DNA from: Bacteroidales bacterium GP3
GTDB lineage: Bacteria > Bacteroidota > Bacteroidia > Bacteroidales > Muribaculaceae
Assembly (NCBI GenBank): GCA_001701075.1
Contig: DAAK01000062.1
Location: 14,092-33,037 of the forward strand
Length of the DNA: 18,946 nucleotides
Direction of reading: 5' to 3'
Shown here: positions 1-7,534 of the stretch, piece by piece
Numbering within the stretch: the stretch's first letter is position 1
Layout of the letters: every line of letters starts with the position of its first letter
Notes under the pieces: model-generated
Seen by the model: the letters and a program-made list of their open reading frames with translations, nothing else
Databases searched by the model: none
What the model was told of the DNA's origin: nothing
Made by a program: the position numbers and the translations under genes

Positions 1-1299
1 AAAAATGGACATAAGGCTGAGGTGCTTGAGAAAATATGGGCTGACTGGGAGAAGTTTGCCTCCTATGCATTTAATAAGAGCCACGCTACCTGCTATAGTT
101 GGGTAGCATATCAGACTGGCTATCTGAAAGCGAATTATCCAGCTGAATATATGGCCGGTGTGCTTAGCCGCAATCTCGGAGCCGCCGACAAACTAAAGGT
201 GATAATTGATGAATGCATGCATATGGGTCTAAAGGTAATGGGTCCCGATGTCAACGAGTCAGTGGAAAAATTCGGTGTGTCGAAAGATGGAGTGATTCGA
301 TTTGGATTAGGAGCTATCAAGGGTGTAGGGCAAAATGCAGTCAGCACTATCATCGCAGAAAGAGAAAAGGATGGTCCATATAAGGATATCTATGACTTTG
401 TGGAAAGAGTCAATCTATCGGGCTGTAACCGCTCTGCTATCGAATCACTTGCACTTGCAGGAGCTTTCGATAGTTTCGGCATCAAGAGAGAGATGCTTCT
501 TCATCCTATGTTTGATACCACGTATGCAGATATGCTCGTGAAATATGGACAAAATTTCCAGAACGACAAAAATTCACTTCAGCTTTCACTTTTCGGAGAT
601 TTCGAGACCATAGAGACCAACAGGCCTCCATATCCAGATTTCGAGCCTTGGAACCGTATCAGGCTTCTTGAAGAGGAGAAGAAACTGGTGCTGACATATA
701 TCAGTGCCCATCCACTCGACGACTTCTATATGGAACTCACATATGGGTGCAATGCCAATTGTGCAAATGTAGAGGAAAAGACTGATCAAGGAGCTGTGCT
801 TACGCTTGGAGGGTTGGTGACAGATGCTTCAACCAAAACTACCAAAAGGGGGCAACCATATGGCCGGGCAACCATAGAGGATTTCAACGGAAAGCATGAG
901 TTCGTCTTCTTCGGTCGCGATTATGAATCGACATTCCCTCGTTTCAAAGTCGGTCAGCCTGTCTTCATCAAGGCTCAGGCTCAGAGCAAGATGTTTAACC
1001 CTGCAGAGTTTGAACTAAAGGTCACTGAAGTATCATCACTTGAGGCAATAAAGGGAAGTATCGCAAATGCTTTGACAATATTCTTAGACAGGAATGTTGT
1101 AGACAATGAAGTGTTCGACTATCTGGGATCTCTTGAATTGCAACCGGAAGGAAGAAGTGGAGAATTATATATAAATCTCTATGACAGGGAGCGTCAGCAG
1201 AGCATCAAGATACATAGCCGTAAACGCATTCCCCTCGACAGGACAGTGCTTAACAATTTGGACACAATGTCAGTAAAATATAAGGTGTCGAGTGAGTGA
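1..1299 (+). CDS. dnaE: DNA polymerase III alpha subunit, C-terminal part (5' end outside window)
   Basis: This is the last ~432 residues of the replicative DNA polymerase catalytic subunit. The frame is open from base 1, so the GTG at 22 is an internal Val codon, not a start. Visible, numbering from base 1: the end of the polymerase/fingers region with the family motif around FNKSHATCYSWVAYQTGYLK, a helix-hairpin-helix (GLGAIKGVG, ~102-110), and an OB-fold nucleic-acid-binding domain (~267-345). A QLSLF pentapeptide (194-198, bases 580-594) fits the QLxLF beta-clamp-binding consensus and ties the polymerase to the sliding clamp. The palm-domain catalytic aspartates lie upstream, outside the window. 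The frame ends in TGA with no sign of disruption. Family assignment is secure; only the missing N-terminus limits it. Confidence 0.96.
   Translation, partial: KNGHKAEVLEKIWADWEKFASYAFNKSHATCYSWVAYQTGYLKANYPAEYMAGVLSRNLGAADKLKVIIDECMHMGLKVMGPDVNESVEKFGVSKDGVIRFGLGAIKGVGQNAVSTIIAEREKDGPYKDIYDFVERVNLSGCNRSAIESLALAGAFDSFGIKREMLLHPMFDTTYADMLVKYGQNFQNDKNSLQLSLFGDFETIETNRPPYPDFEPWNRIRLLEEEKKLVLTYISAHPLDDFYMELTYGCNANCANVEEKTDQGAVLTLGGLVTDASTKTTKRGQPYGRATIEDFNGKHEFVFFGRDYESTFPRFKVGQPVFIKAQAQSKMFNPAEFELKVTEVSSLEAIKGSIANALTIFLDRNVVDNEVFDYLGSLELQPEGRSGELYINLYDRERQQSIKIHSRKRIPLDRTVLNNLDTMSVKYKVSSE
580..594 (+). other. dnaE: Predicted beta-clamp-binding motif (QLSLF) within dnaE
   Basis: The codons encode QLSLF between the helix-hairpin-helix and the OB domain, the position where internal clamp-binding motifs of Pol III alpha subunits lie. 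The match to the QLxLF consensus is seen directly; the function is inferred from the family. Confidence 0.7.
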
Positions 1300-1339
1300 G
1301 TTGAGAGATGAGAGTTGAGAGGTGATGGTTGAGGGATGC
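1298..1339 (+). repeat. Three-copy 14-bp tandem repeat at the dnaE stop codon
   Basis: Units at 1298-1311 (GAGTTGAGAGATGA), 1312-1325 (GAGTTGAGAGGTGA) and 1326-1339 (TGGTTGAGGGATGC). Units 1 and 2 differ at one base; unit 3 is more diverged. The array starts on the last two bases of the dnaE TGA. It is purine-rich on this strand. No function is evident; such arrays can arise by slippage. Confidence 0.75.
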
Positions 1340-1362
1340 TGGATTAAACTAAATATGCGGAT

Positions 1363-1388
1363 TTTATGTTATAGTAGCAAAACATAAA
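1363..1388. repeat. 8-bp inverted repeat upstream of the 40-codon small ORF
   Basis: TTTATGTT (1363-1370) and AACATAAA (1381-1388) are perfect reverse complements separated by 10 bases, ending 10 bases before the ATG at 1399. It could be an operator or an RNA hairpin in the leader. The stem is A/T-rich and would be weak as RNA. No clean TAnnTTTG promoter is visible beside it. Confidence 0.45.
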
Positions 1389-1398
1389 TACTGATACT

Positions 1399-1521
1399 AT
1401 GGAAAAGAATATTAATGAAGAAGTAAAGGAAGCTATCGAGAAATTGGATAAGGATGCGCCGTATGCAGACGTTGATCCGGAAGCTGCAGGTATTCCAGAA
1501 GAAGTAGCCAACGACCTCTAA
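1399..1521 (+). CDS. Small acidic protein of unknown function, 40 aa
   Basis: This is an ATG-to-TAA frame of 40 codons between dnaE and a strong terminator. The product begins MEKNINEEVKEAIEKLDKDA and ends AGIPEEVANDL. The first half (about residues 5-18) is a heptad-like Glu/Lys/Leu stretch likely to be helical; the second half is acidic and Pro-containing. It has no signal peptide, membrane segment or cysteine. I do not recognise a family. In favour of a real gene are the ATG in an A-rich context usual for this phylum, an 8-bp inverted repeat just upstream, and a terminator ~65 bases after the stop. It could be read from the dnaE transcript or from its own promoter. It may be conserved or spurious; I lean towards real. 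Confidence 0.5.
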   Translation: MEKNINEEVKEAIEKLDKDAPYADVDPEAAGIPEEVANDL

Positions 1522-1586
1522 TTCACCTTTCGCATGCTAAAGGCAGGGGTTATGGATTTTGACACTGATAATATTATTTATCAAAA

Positions 1587-1628
1587 AATAATAAAGGGAT
1601 GAGCCTATAAGTTCATCCCTTTATTATT
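1587..1628. terminator. Strong bidirectional hairpin terminator between the small ORF and trxA
   Basis: A perfect 16-bp stem (1587-1602 pairing with 1613-1628) surrounds a 10-base loop. On the minus strand the stem is followed by a U-run (complement of the A-run at 1583-1588), so it ends the leftward arabinofuranosidase-trxA transcript 13 bases past the trxA stop. The U-containing right arm could also stop rightward transcripts from dnaE and the small ORF. Confidence 0.88.
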
Positions 1629-1641
1629 GAGTATAATTTGA

Positions 1642-1953
1642 TTATAGGATCGACTGAAGTTTAGCTTCAAGATCGGCGAGCTTTACGAGACCTACGGAAC
1701 GCTCCTTCATTTCGCCATCTTTGAAGAAAAGGACTGTCGGGATGTTGCGCACGCGGTTTTCGCTTGCGATTTCATCGTTATCGTCGATATTCAGTTTTCC
1801 TACTGTCACCTTATCGCCGTATTTTTCAGCGAGTTCCTCTACGATAGGGCCGAGCTTGATGCAAGGTCCGCACCATGTAGCCCAAAAGTCGATGACCAGA
1901 GGTTTTCCACTCTCAATAGCCTCGCGGGCTGTTTGGTCGTTGAATTCCAACAT
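1642..1953 (-). CDS. trxA: Thioredoxin
   Basis: This is a 103-residue single-domain thioredoxin, the usual length, with no signal peptide, so cytoplasmic. It reduces protein disulfides using electrons from thioredoxin reductase. The active site WCGPC is intact (residues 27-31, redox cysteines 28 and 31), preceded by the family strand VIDFWAT. The cis-proline follows at 72 in NIPT, and the C-terminal half carries VLFFKDGE. The ATG lies 6 bases downstream of the stop of the secreted arabinofuranosidase gene, with no convincing promoter between them, so the two are probably cotranscribed. A strong terminator follows. The enzyme itself looks typical; only the pairing with a glycosidase is unusual. 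Confidence 0.96.
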   Translation of the reverse strand: MLEFNDQTAREAIESGKPLVIDFWATWCGPCIKLGPIVEELAEKYGDKVTVGKLNIDDNDEIASENRVRNIPTVLFFKDGEMKERSVGLVKLADLEAKLQSIL

Positions 1954-1959
1954 GATTTT

Positions 1960-3951
1960 TTACTTTTTATTTTTAGTTATATTGAATGTGTATACTGCAA
2001 ATGTTTTAGCACCCAGGGTAGTGGAATAGCTATTGCCAAAAGCATCAATTGACGCCGTCTGAGGAGCGACAAGAGAAGGATTTTCAAGACTGTTTTCTGC
2101 GGTCTCAACATCTGAATGCAATGTCACCACTGTTCCGCCATCAAGAGATGCCTTCTTCATTCCATCGAAAGAGAGATTGAGTTGCTGAGGCTCATCAGAG
2201 ACGTTGGCAACCTTTACTATATAGGCGTTATTTTCTTTGTCTACTACAGCACTTGCGAAAAGACCATTCTGATCATCATCTCCGGCAACTGCCTTGCCAT
2301 TCATAGTAAGCGGAAGTACGTAGTCGCCTTTGTTTGTGCCATAGAGTTGCTGCACATAATAGCTGCAAGTGGGGAAGCTTTGAAGATTGTCAAACCAAAT
2401 CATATCAGGACGCCACTGCCAACCATCCACATGAGCGAAAAGAGGAGCGTAGGTGGCCATATGCACGATGTCGGCGTTTCTTTCGAGTCCCGTCATGAAG
2501 GCTGCTTCAAGAAGGGCTGCATTGAAATGATTCCATTTCTTTCCTTTTCCATGGCAAGCATACTCACCGGCAAACACCTTTGGACCTTTACGATCGTAGT
2601 TATCATAGCGGCGACCTTGCTCAAGAAACCATTTTTCGGGACGATAGAAATGCTCATCCACAAGATCAGCTTTCAGGCGCTTCATTTCAGGCCATAGGTA
2701 ATCAAACTGATCACCCTCTGAATTAGGACCGGAACTTCCGACAATCTTGATTTCCGGATGCTGCTTGCGGATTGCGTCAAGGAAAGGCTTAAGGCGTTCA
2801 GGATATTCAGGACCCCATTGTTCGTTTCCGATACCTATATACTTAAGATTGAATGGCTCAGGGTGTCCCATTTCGGCACGTAGTTTACCCCATTCTGTAT
2901 CAGTGCTGCCATTGGCAAATTCGATGAGGTCGAGAGCATCATCAATATATTGGTTAAGTTCCTCACCCTGTGCGTGTGCATTCGGGTCGTCATTCTGAAA
3001 TTGGCAAGCAAGACCCACACTTAATATAGGAAGCGGTTCGCTGCCGATTTCCTCGCTTAGAAGGAAGAAGTCGTAGAATCCAAGACCATAGCTTTGGAAA
3101 TAGTCAGGGAAGAAACGGTTTGTGAACGTGTAATGCCAACGGTTTTCATTAAGCGGACGGTTTTCAACCGGGCCTACTGTATTTTTCCATTGATAGCGGG
3201 TGTCAAGATCAGTACCCTCTACGATGCAACCACCAGGGAAGCGGAACACACCAGGCTTCAGGTCAGCAAGTTTCTGGGCGAGATCCTTGCGCATACCATT
3301 TTCGTGACCTTTCCAGGTATCTACAGGGAAAAGGGAGACATGTTCAAGGTCTACACCAGACTTAGGAGTAGTAAGGAAAATACGGAGGTGAGCCTTCGCA
3401 TCTGTTTTAGATGGTTTTAGCACCACTGTATATTTCTTCCAATCCTTTCCAGATATCTCAAGATTTTGCTTTGCAAACGCCTGCCCTTCATCCATACTAT
3501 TAGGCTCGATGAGTTCGACGCGAATTTTGGATTTCTCGCCATCTACGGTGCGCGCCCAAACTGAGAATCGATATTCCTTGTCTTTTTCCACTCCGATACC
3601 GAAGAATCCTTCGTTTTCTATACCAGTGTGTTTATGTGCATGACCGGGGTCACCGAGACGCACATAGTGAGGATTTCTCTCAAACGGACCATCGTCTTTC
3701 ACCTGAACGTTGCCAAAGGTATTCCATCCCATAAAGGTCTGAGGGAATTCGAAAGAACGGTTCTTGACGAGTTCTGCATATAGGCCGCCATCAGCACCGT
3801 AATTTATGTCTTCAAAGAAGATACCATACATAGTGGGCTGAATGGGAGCTCCTGGCTTGTTTGTCTTTATGACAAAATCGTTGACAGCCGCACCTGCAGA
3901 TAATACAGAGAGAGCGGCGAGGCTCGAAAGTAGATAATTACGGTTCTTCAT
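1960..3951 (-). CDS. Secreted alpha-L-arabinofuranosidase, glycoside hydrolase family 51
   Basis: A 663-residue protein predicted to release terminal alpha-L-arabinofuranosyl groups from plant arabinan or arabinoxylan by a retaining mechanism. Residues 1 to ~22 form a Sec signal peptide (basic start, hydrophobic core, Ala-rich end). No lipobox cysteine follows, so the product is probably periplasmic or exported rather than a lipoprotein. The N-terminal GH51 strand is seen in MYGIFFEDINYGADGGLYAE (~41-60). A beta-sandwich, probably a carbohydrate-binding module, fills about 70-215. The (beta/alpha)8 catalytic domain follows, with PGGCIVEG, the acid/base Glu377 in GIGNEQWGPEY and the nucleophile Glu463 in FAGEYACHG. 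A C-terminal beta domain closes the protein. It has a well-formed promoter of its own, and trxA follows 6 bases downstream. No SusC/SusD or other polysaccharide-locus gene is nearby. Exact substrate is not deducible. Confidence 0.94.
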   Translation of the reverse strand: MKNRNYLLSSLAALSVLSAGAAVNDFVIKTNKPGAPIQPTMYGIFFEDINYGADGGLYAELVKNRSFEFPQTFMGWNTFGNVQVKDDGPFERNPHYVRLGDPGHAHKHTGIENEGFFGIGVEKDKEYRFSVWARTVDGEKSKIRVELIEPNSMDEGQAFAKQNLEISGKDWKKYTVVLKPSKTDAKAHLRIFLTTPKSGVDLEHVSLFPVDTWKGHENGMRKDLAQKLADLKPGVFRFPGGCIVEGTDLDTRYQWKNTVGPVENRPLNENRWHYTFTNRFFPDYFQSYGLGFYDFFLLSEEIGSEPLPILSVGLACQFQNDDPNAHAQGEELNQYIDDALDLIEFANGSTDTEWGKLRAEMGHPEPFNLKYIGIGNEQWGPEYPERLKPFLDAIRKQHPEIKIVGSSGPNSEGDQFDYLWPEMKRLKADLVDEHFYRPEKWFLEQGRRYDNYDRKGPKVFAGEYACHGKGKKWNHFNAALLEAAFMTGLERNADIVHMATYAPLFAHVDGWQWRPDMIWFDNLQSFPTCSYYVQQLYGTNKGDYVLPLTMNGKAVAGDDDQNGLFASAVVDKENNAYIVKVANVSDEPQQLNLSFDGMKKASLDGGTVVTLHSDVETAENSLENPSLVAPQTASIDAFGNSYSTTLGAKTFAVYTFNITKNKK

Positions 3952-3976
3952 GTCTGTCGGTTAAAATTTATGATTG

Positions 3977-4008
3977 CAAAGATAATCTTTATTTCCGATA
4001 TTACCAAA
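3977..4008 (-). promoter_or_regulatory. Bacteroidota-type promoter for the arabinofuranosidase-trxA unit
   Basis: Read on the minus strand: TTTG (complement of 4005-4008), 20 bases, then TATCTTTG (complement of 3977-3984). This matches the known Bacteroides consensus TTTG-N19-21-TAnnTTTG exactly. The -7 element lies 25 bases from the ATG at 3951, giving a short leader. Confidence 0.8.
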
Positions 4009-4146
4009 TTTTATGGGAGGAGGGCTTAGGAAAGAACTCAATTTTTTTTAATTGTTTTGGTTGGATTGACTGGAGATACAAATAATGCATAAAAAAATCA
4101 TGGCCCGTGTCATTCATGTGATAAATGCATATTTTTATTAGGATTT

Positions 4147-4180
4147 TTTGGTTGTATTTGGCAAATTTTTATTAATTTTG
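4147..4180 (+). promoter_or_regulatory. Predicted hut operon promoter
   Basis: TAATTTTG at 4173-4180 is a perfect TAnnTTTG -7 box. Two imperfectly spaced -33 candidates exist: TTTG at 4147-4150 (22-base spacing) and TTG at 4152-4154 (18-base spacing). The off-consensus spacing could mean a promoter that needs activation. The leader to hutU would be ~55 nt. The rest of the 289-base divergent spacer (3952-4240) is A/T-rich with no gene. Confidence 0.65.
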
Positions 4181-4185
4181 TGGAG

Positions 4186-4204
4186 TACTCGCGGTAGGCG
4201 AGTA
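4186..4204. promoter_or_regulatory. Perfect 7-bp palindrome/hairpin at the predicted hut transcription start
   Basis: TACTCGC (4186-4192) and GCGAGTA (4198-4204) are exact reverse complements around a 5-base GGTAG loop. The element starts 5 bases after the -7 box, so it covers the expected start site and the 5' end of the mRNA. It could be an operator for a dimeric repressor or a 5' stabilising hairpin. The sequence is far more G/C-rich than its surroundings. Confidence 0.6.
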
Positions 4205-4240
4205 AAAACAGTGACATATGAATAATAACTGACCTGATAT

Positions 4241-6232
4241 ATGACTGAAAACAGAATCCTTCTTTCGGCAGAATGGCCTGAAGATCCGAAATTTGTCGAC
4301 GGTATCCGCAGAGCTCCGGACCGTCATTACACCCTCACTCCAGAAAAAACAATAACTGCACTAAAGAATGCCTTAAGGTATCTTCCTGAAGAACTCCACG
4401 AAAAAGCTGCTCCTGAATTCCTTGAGGAACTCCGCACACGTGGCCGTATCTATGCCTACCGTTGGCGTCCACAAGGTGACCTGAAAGCAAAACCAGTGGA
4501 TGAATACAAAGGGAAGTGTCTTGCTGGAAAGGCATTCCAAGTTATGATCGACAATAACCTTTGCTTTGACATCGCTCTCTATCCCTATGAACTCGTCACT
4601 TATGGCGAAACTGGACAGGTTTGTCAAAACTGGCTGCAATATCGCCTCATAAAGAAATATCTTGAAAACCTGACAGAAGACCAGACTCTCGTAGTGGAAT
4701 CCGGTCATCCTCTCGGACTTTTCCCATCACGCCCGGAAGCACCGCGCGTGATCATTACCAACGCAATGATGGTGGGTATGTTCGACAATCTGCATGATTG
4801 GCATGAAGCTATGCAGATGGGTGTAGCCAACTACGGACAGATGACAGCTGGCGGTTGGATGTATATCGGACCGCAAGGTATAGTACACGGCACATTCAAC
4901 ACCATACTTAATGCGGGACGCATGAAACTTGGAGTGCCACAGGATGGAGATCTTCGTGGACATCTTTTTGTAAGTTCCGGCCTTGGAGGCATGAGCGGAG
5001 CTCAGCCAAAGGCTGCCGACATAGCCGGCGCAGTGTCGATTGTGGCAGAAGTGGACGCTTCAAGAATAGCCACAAGAAAGAATCAGGGTTGGGTGCAGGT
5101 TGTCACCGATAATCTTGATGAAGCCTTCAGACTTGCCGAGGAAGCTATGGCTGAGAAAAAGCCTCTCTCAATTGCATACCACGGAAATATTGTGGATCTT
5201 CTTGAATATGCCGTAAAAGAAAACAAAAAGATTGAGCTTCTCAGCGACCAGACTTCTTGCCATGCAGTATATGAAGGAGGTTATTGTCCGGTGGGTCTAT
5301 CGTTTGAAGAAAGAACTAAACTGCTTCACGACAATCCCGAAGAATTCCGTCGTCTTGTAGACAAGACTCTTCATAGGCATTATGCTGCAATTAAGACCCT
5401 TGTAGGGCGAGGCACATATTTCTTTGACTATGGCAATTCATTTATGAAGGCTATGTATGATGCCGGAGTAAAGGAACTTTCCAAGAATGGGGTAGATGAG
5501 AAAGATGGATTCATCTGGCCTTCATATGTTGAAGATATCATGGGACCGATGCTCTTTGACTATGGCTACGGGCCTTTCCGTTGGGTATGCCTCAGCGGGA
5601 AACACGAAGACCTCGTGAAGACCGACAAAGCAGCTATGGATTGCATTCCTAAGGATCGTCGGGGGCAGGATATGGACAACTGGGTATGGATCCGCGATGC
5701 AGAAAAGAACGCGCTTGTAGTGGGCACACAGGCTCGTATCCTCTATCAAGATGCTATGGGCAGGCTCAAGATTGCATTGAAATTCAATGATATGGTACGA
5801 AAAGGAGAAGTAGGCCCGATAATGCTTGGTCGCGACCATCATGACGTAAGCGGTACTGATTCTCCCTTCCGTGAAACTTCCAACATCAAGGACGGATCTA
5901 ATGTGATGGCAGATATGGCCGTTCAATGCTTTGCCGGCAACTGCGCACGTGGCATGAGCCTCGTGGCGCTACATAATGGTGGCGGTGTCGGAATCGGCAA
6001 GGCTATCAACGGTGGATTCGGAATGATTTGCGATGGCAGTGACAGAGTCGATGAAATCCTCACTAAAGCAATGCTTTGGGACGTGATGGGTGGCGTGGCA
6101 AGACGCAGCTGGGCACGCAACGAAAACGCCATGGCTACTGTGAAAGAGTGGAATGATACTCAGGCAGAGAATGGCTTTATGATAACGGAGCCTTTCATTG
6201 CTGATGAAGATTATTTGCGCTCATTACTATAA
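4241..6232 (+). CDS. hutU: Urocanate hydratase (urocanase), long animal-like form
   Basis: Converts urocanate to 4-imidazolone-5-propionate, step two of histidine degradation, using tightly bound NAD+ as an electrophile. At 663 residues it is about 100 longer than Pseudomonas/Bacillus urocanases (~555). An N-terminal extension of ~75 residues (with NALRYLPEE and FLEELRTRGRIYAYR) precedes the common core. The core shows YGQMTAGGWMYIGPQGIVHG, the NAD-site motif SGLGGMSGAQ (Gly247-Gln255), DQTSCH, GPFRWVCLSG, and DHHDVSGTDSPFRETSN followed by HNGGGVGIGKAINGGFG. From memory these blocks resemble human UROC1 (~676 aa) more than the short bacterial form. At the place of the short-form catalytic Cys (LFC-RG-I-GPFRW) this protein has Asp440 (LFDYGYGPFRW), with a Cys at 450 nearby. 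It is first gene of hutU-hutI-hutH; the start fits the upstream promoter. Confidence 0.96.
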   Translation: MTENRILLSAEWPEDPKFVDGIRRAPDRHYTLTPEKTITALKNALRYLPEELHEKAAPEFLEELRTRGRIYAYRWRPQGDLKAKPVDEYKGKCLAGKAFQVMIDNNLCFDIALYPYELVTYGETGQVCQNWLQYRLIKKYLENLTEDQTLVVESGHPLGLFPSRPEAPRVIITNAMMVGMFDNLHDWHEAMQMGVANYGQMTAGGWMYIGPQGIVHGTFNTILNAGRMKLGVPQDGDLRGHLFVSSGLGGMSGAQPKAADIAGAVSIVAEVDASRIATRKNQGWVQVVTDNLDEAFRLAEEAMAEKKPLSIAYHGNIVDLLEYAVKENKKIELLSDQTSCHAVYEGGYCPVGLSFEERTKLLHDNPEEFRRLVDKTLHRHYAAIKTLVGRGTYFFDYGNSFMKAMYDAGVKELSKNGVDEKDGFIWPSYVEDIMGPMLFDYGYGPFRWVCLSGKHEDLVKTDKAAMDCIPKDRRGQDMDNWVWIRDAEKNALVVGTQARILYQDAMGRLKIALKFNDMVRKGEVGPIMLGRDHHDVSGTDSPFRETSNIKDGSNVMADMAVQCFAGNCARGMSLVALHNGGGVGIGKAINGGFGMICDGSDRVDEILTKAMLWDVMGGVARRSWARNENAMATVKEWNDTQAENGFMITEPFIADEDYLRSLL

Positions 6233-6278
6233 GTTGTCATCGTTGTCTGAAATCAATTCTAAATTCTAAATTATTGAA

Positions 6279-7529
6279 ATGTCAAATCTATATATAAAGC
6301 ATGCCACTATAGTGACACCCCTTGGCGTGGAAGCCGCAAAGGGAGAAGAAATGAAGCGTCTCAATGTCATTGAAGATGGCGCTATTCTTATAAAGGATGG
6401 AATTATCAGATATGTGGGTAATTCTAATCCTCTCCGTCAACTTTACTCACTTTTCGGCAAGGGTGCTACTTTCAAAGAGATAGATGCAAAAGGGAAAGTA
6501 GTGCTTCCCGGATTTGTTGATTCCCACACCCATATGGTGTTTGGAGGATTTCGTCCGGATGAGTTCCGTATGCGCCTGGAAGGGGCATCCTATATGAGCA
6601 TCATGGAGAAAGGAGGAGGCATTCAGAACACTGTGAATGCCACACGAAAGGCTACCATTGCTGAACTCGTAGAAAATGCCGGATGGCTGATGGACCGTAT
6701 GATAAGCATGGGCGTCACAACGGTGGAAGCAAAGAGTGGCTACGGACTTGATTATGCTACTGAAGCCAAGATGCTTGCCGCTATAGGCCGGCTCGCAGCA
6801 AAAAAGAAAATAGAGGTGGTGCCTACATTCTTAGGCGCACACGCAATACCCGAGGAATACCAAGGTCGCACTCCTGAATATGTAGATCTGATCATTAAGG
6901 AGATGCTCCCAAAATTCAGGAAGGCTGCTAAGTTTTGTGATGTTTTCACCGAGAAGAAGGTCTTTGAAATAGAGGACTCAAGAAAACTGATGAAAGCAGC
7001 GAAGGCCATGGGATATAAACTTAAATTCCATGCAGACGAAATCGTTGCACTTGGAGGAGCAGAGCTTGCAGCTGAACTTGGAGCCGTAAGCGCCGACCAT
7101 CTTCTGCATATCAGCGACAATGGTATAAAGGCTTTGGCAGAGAGGGGTACTGTTGCAACGTTGCTTCCACTGACAGCTTTTGCTCTTAAGGAAAACTATG
7201 CACCGGCTCGCAAGATGATCGATGGAGGTTGTGCCGTGGCACTTGCAACCGATCTTAATCCCGGCAGCTGCTTCTCCGGTTCTATTCCTCTTACAATTGC
7301 ACTTGCATGCATATATATGAACATGACAATTGAGGAGACCATCACCGCGCTGACCCTGAATGGAGCCGCTGCTTGCGGACTTGCCGACAAGAAAGGATCA
7401 TTGCAGCCTGGCAAAGATGGGGATGTTGTTATCCTCGACTTCGACAATATCAATATGCTCCCTTATTATGTAGGCATGAATTGCGTGAAAACCACAATTG
7501 CAAAAGGAAATATACTTTTTGATTCATAA
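6279..7529 (+). CDS. hutI: Imidazolonepropionase
   Basis: Hydrolyses 4-imidazolone-5-propionate to N-formimino-L-glutamate, step three of histidine degradation, in the cytoplasm. It is a 416-residue metal-dependent amidohydrolase of normal family length. Metal ligands are visible: His83 and His85 in DSHTHMVFGG, His251 in KFHADEI and Asp325 in ATDLNPGS; His274 (ADHLLH) is the conserved active-site histidine region. KGGGIQNTV and KSGYGL are the substrate-side motifs expected of the family. The C-terminus has the typical GKDGDVVILD strand of amidohydrolases. It begins 46 bases after hutU and ends 5 bases before hutH, so it is in the same transcription unit. The spacer before it contains short ATTCTAA repeats only. 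Confidence 0.96.
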   Translation: MSNLYIKHATIVTPLGVEAAKGEEMKRLNVIEDGAILIKDGIIRYVGNSNPLRQLYSLFGKGATFKEIDAKGKVVLPGFVDSHTHMVFGGFRPDEFRMRLEGASYMSIMEKGGGIQNTVNATRKATIAELVENAGWLMDRMISMGVTTVEAKSGYGLDYATEAKMLAAIGRLAAKKKIEVVPTFLGAHAIPEEYQGRTPEYVDLIIKEMLPKFRKAAKFCDVFTEKKVFEIEDSRKLMKAAKAMGYKLKFHADEIVALGGAELAAELGAVSADHLLHISDNGIKALAERGTVATLLPLTAFALKENYAPARKMIDGGCAVALATDLNPGSCFSGSIPLTIALACIYMNMTIEETITALTLNGAAACGLADKKGSLQPGKDGDVVILDFDNINMLPYYVGMNCVKTTIAKGNILFDS

Positions 7530-7534
7530 ACATT

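Noticed and set aside
2116..2697. A 193-codon open frame on the plus strand opposite the arabinofuranosidase gene
   Set aside because: It is wholly antisense to a well-supported GH51 gene with both catalytic glutamates. The predicted protein has no recognisable motif and the frame is explained by codon bias of the real gene.
6240..6278. ATTCTAAATTCTAAATT repeat between hutU and hutI
   Set aside because: Very short, low-complexity A/T repeat, common in Bacteroidota spacers; no control element or promoter is evident.
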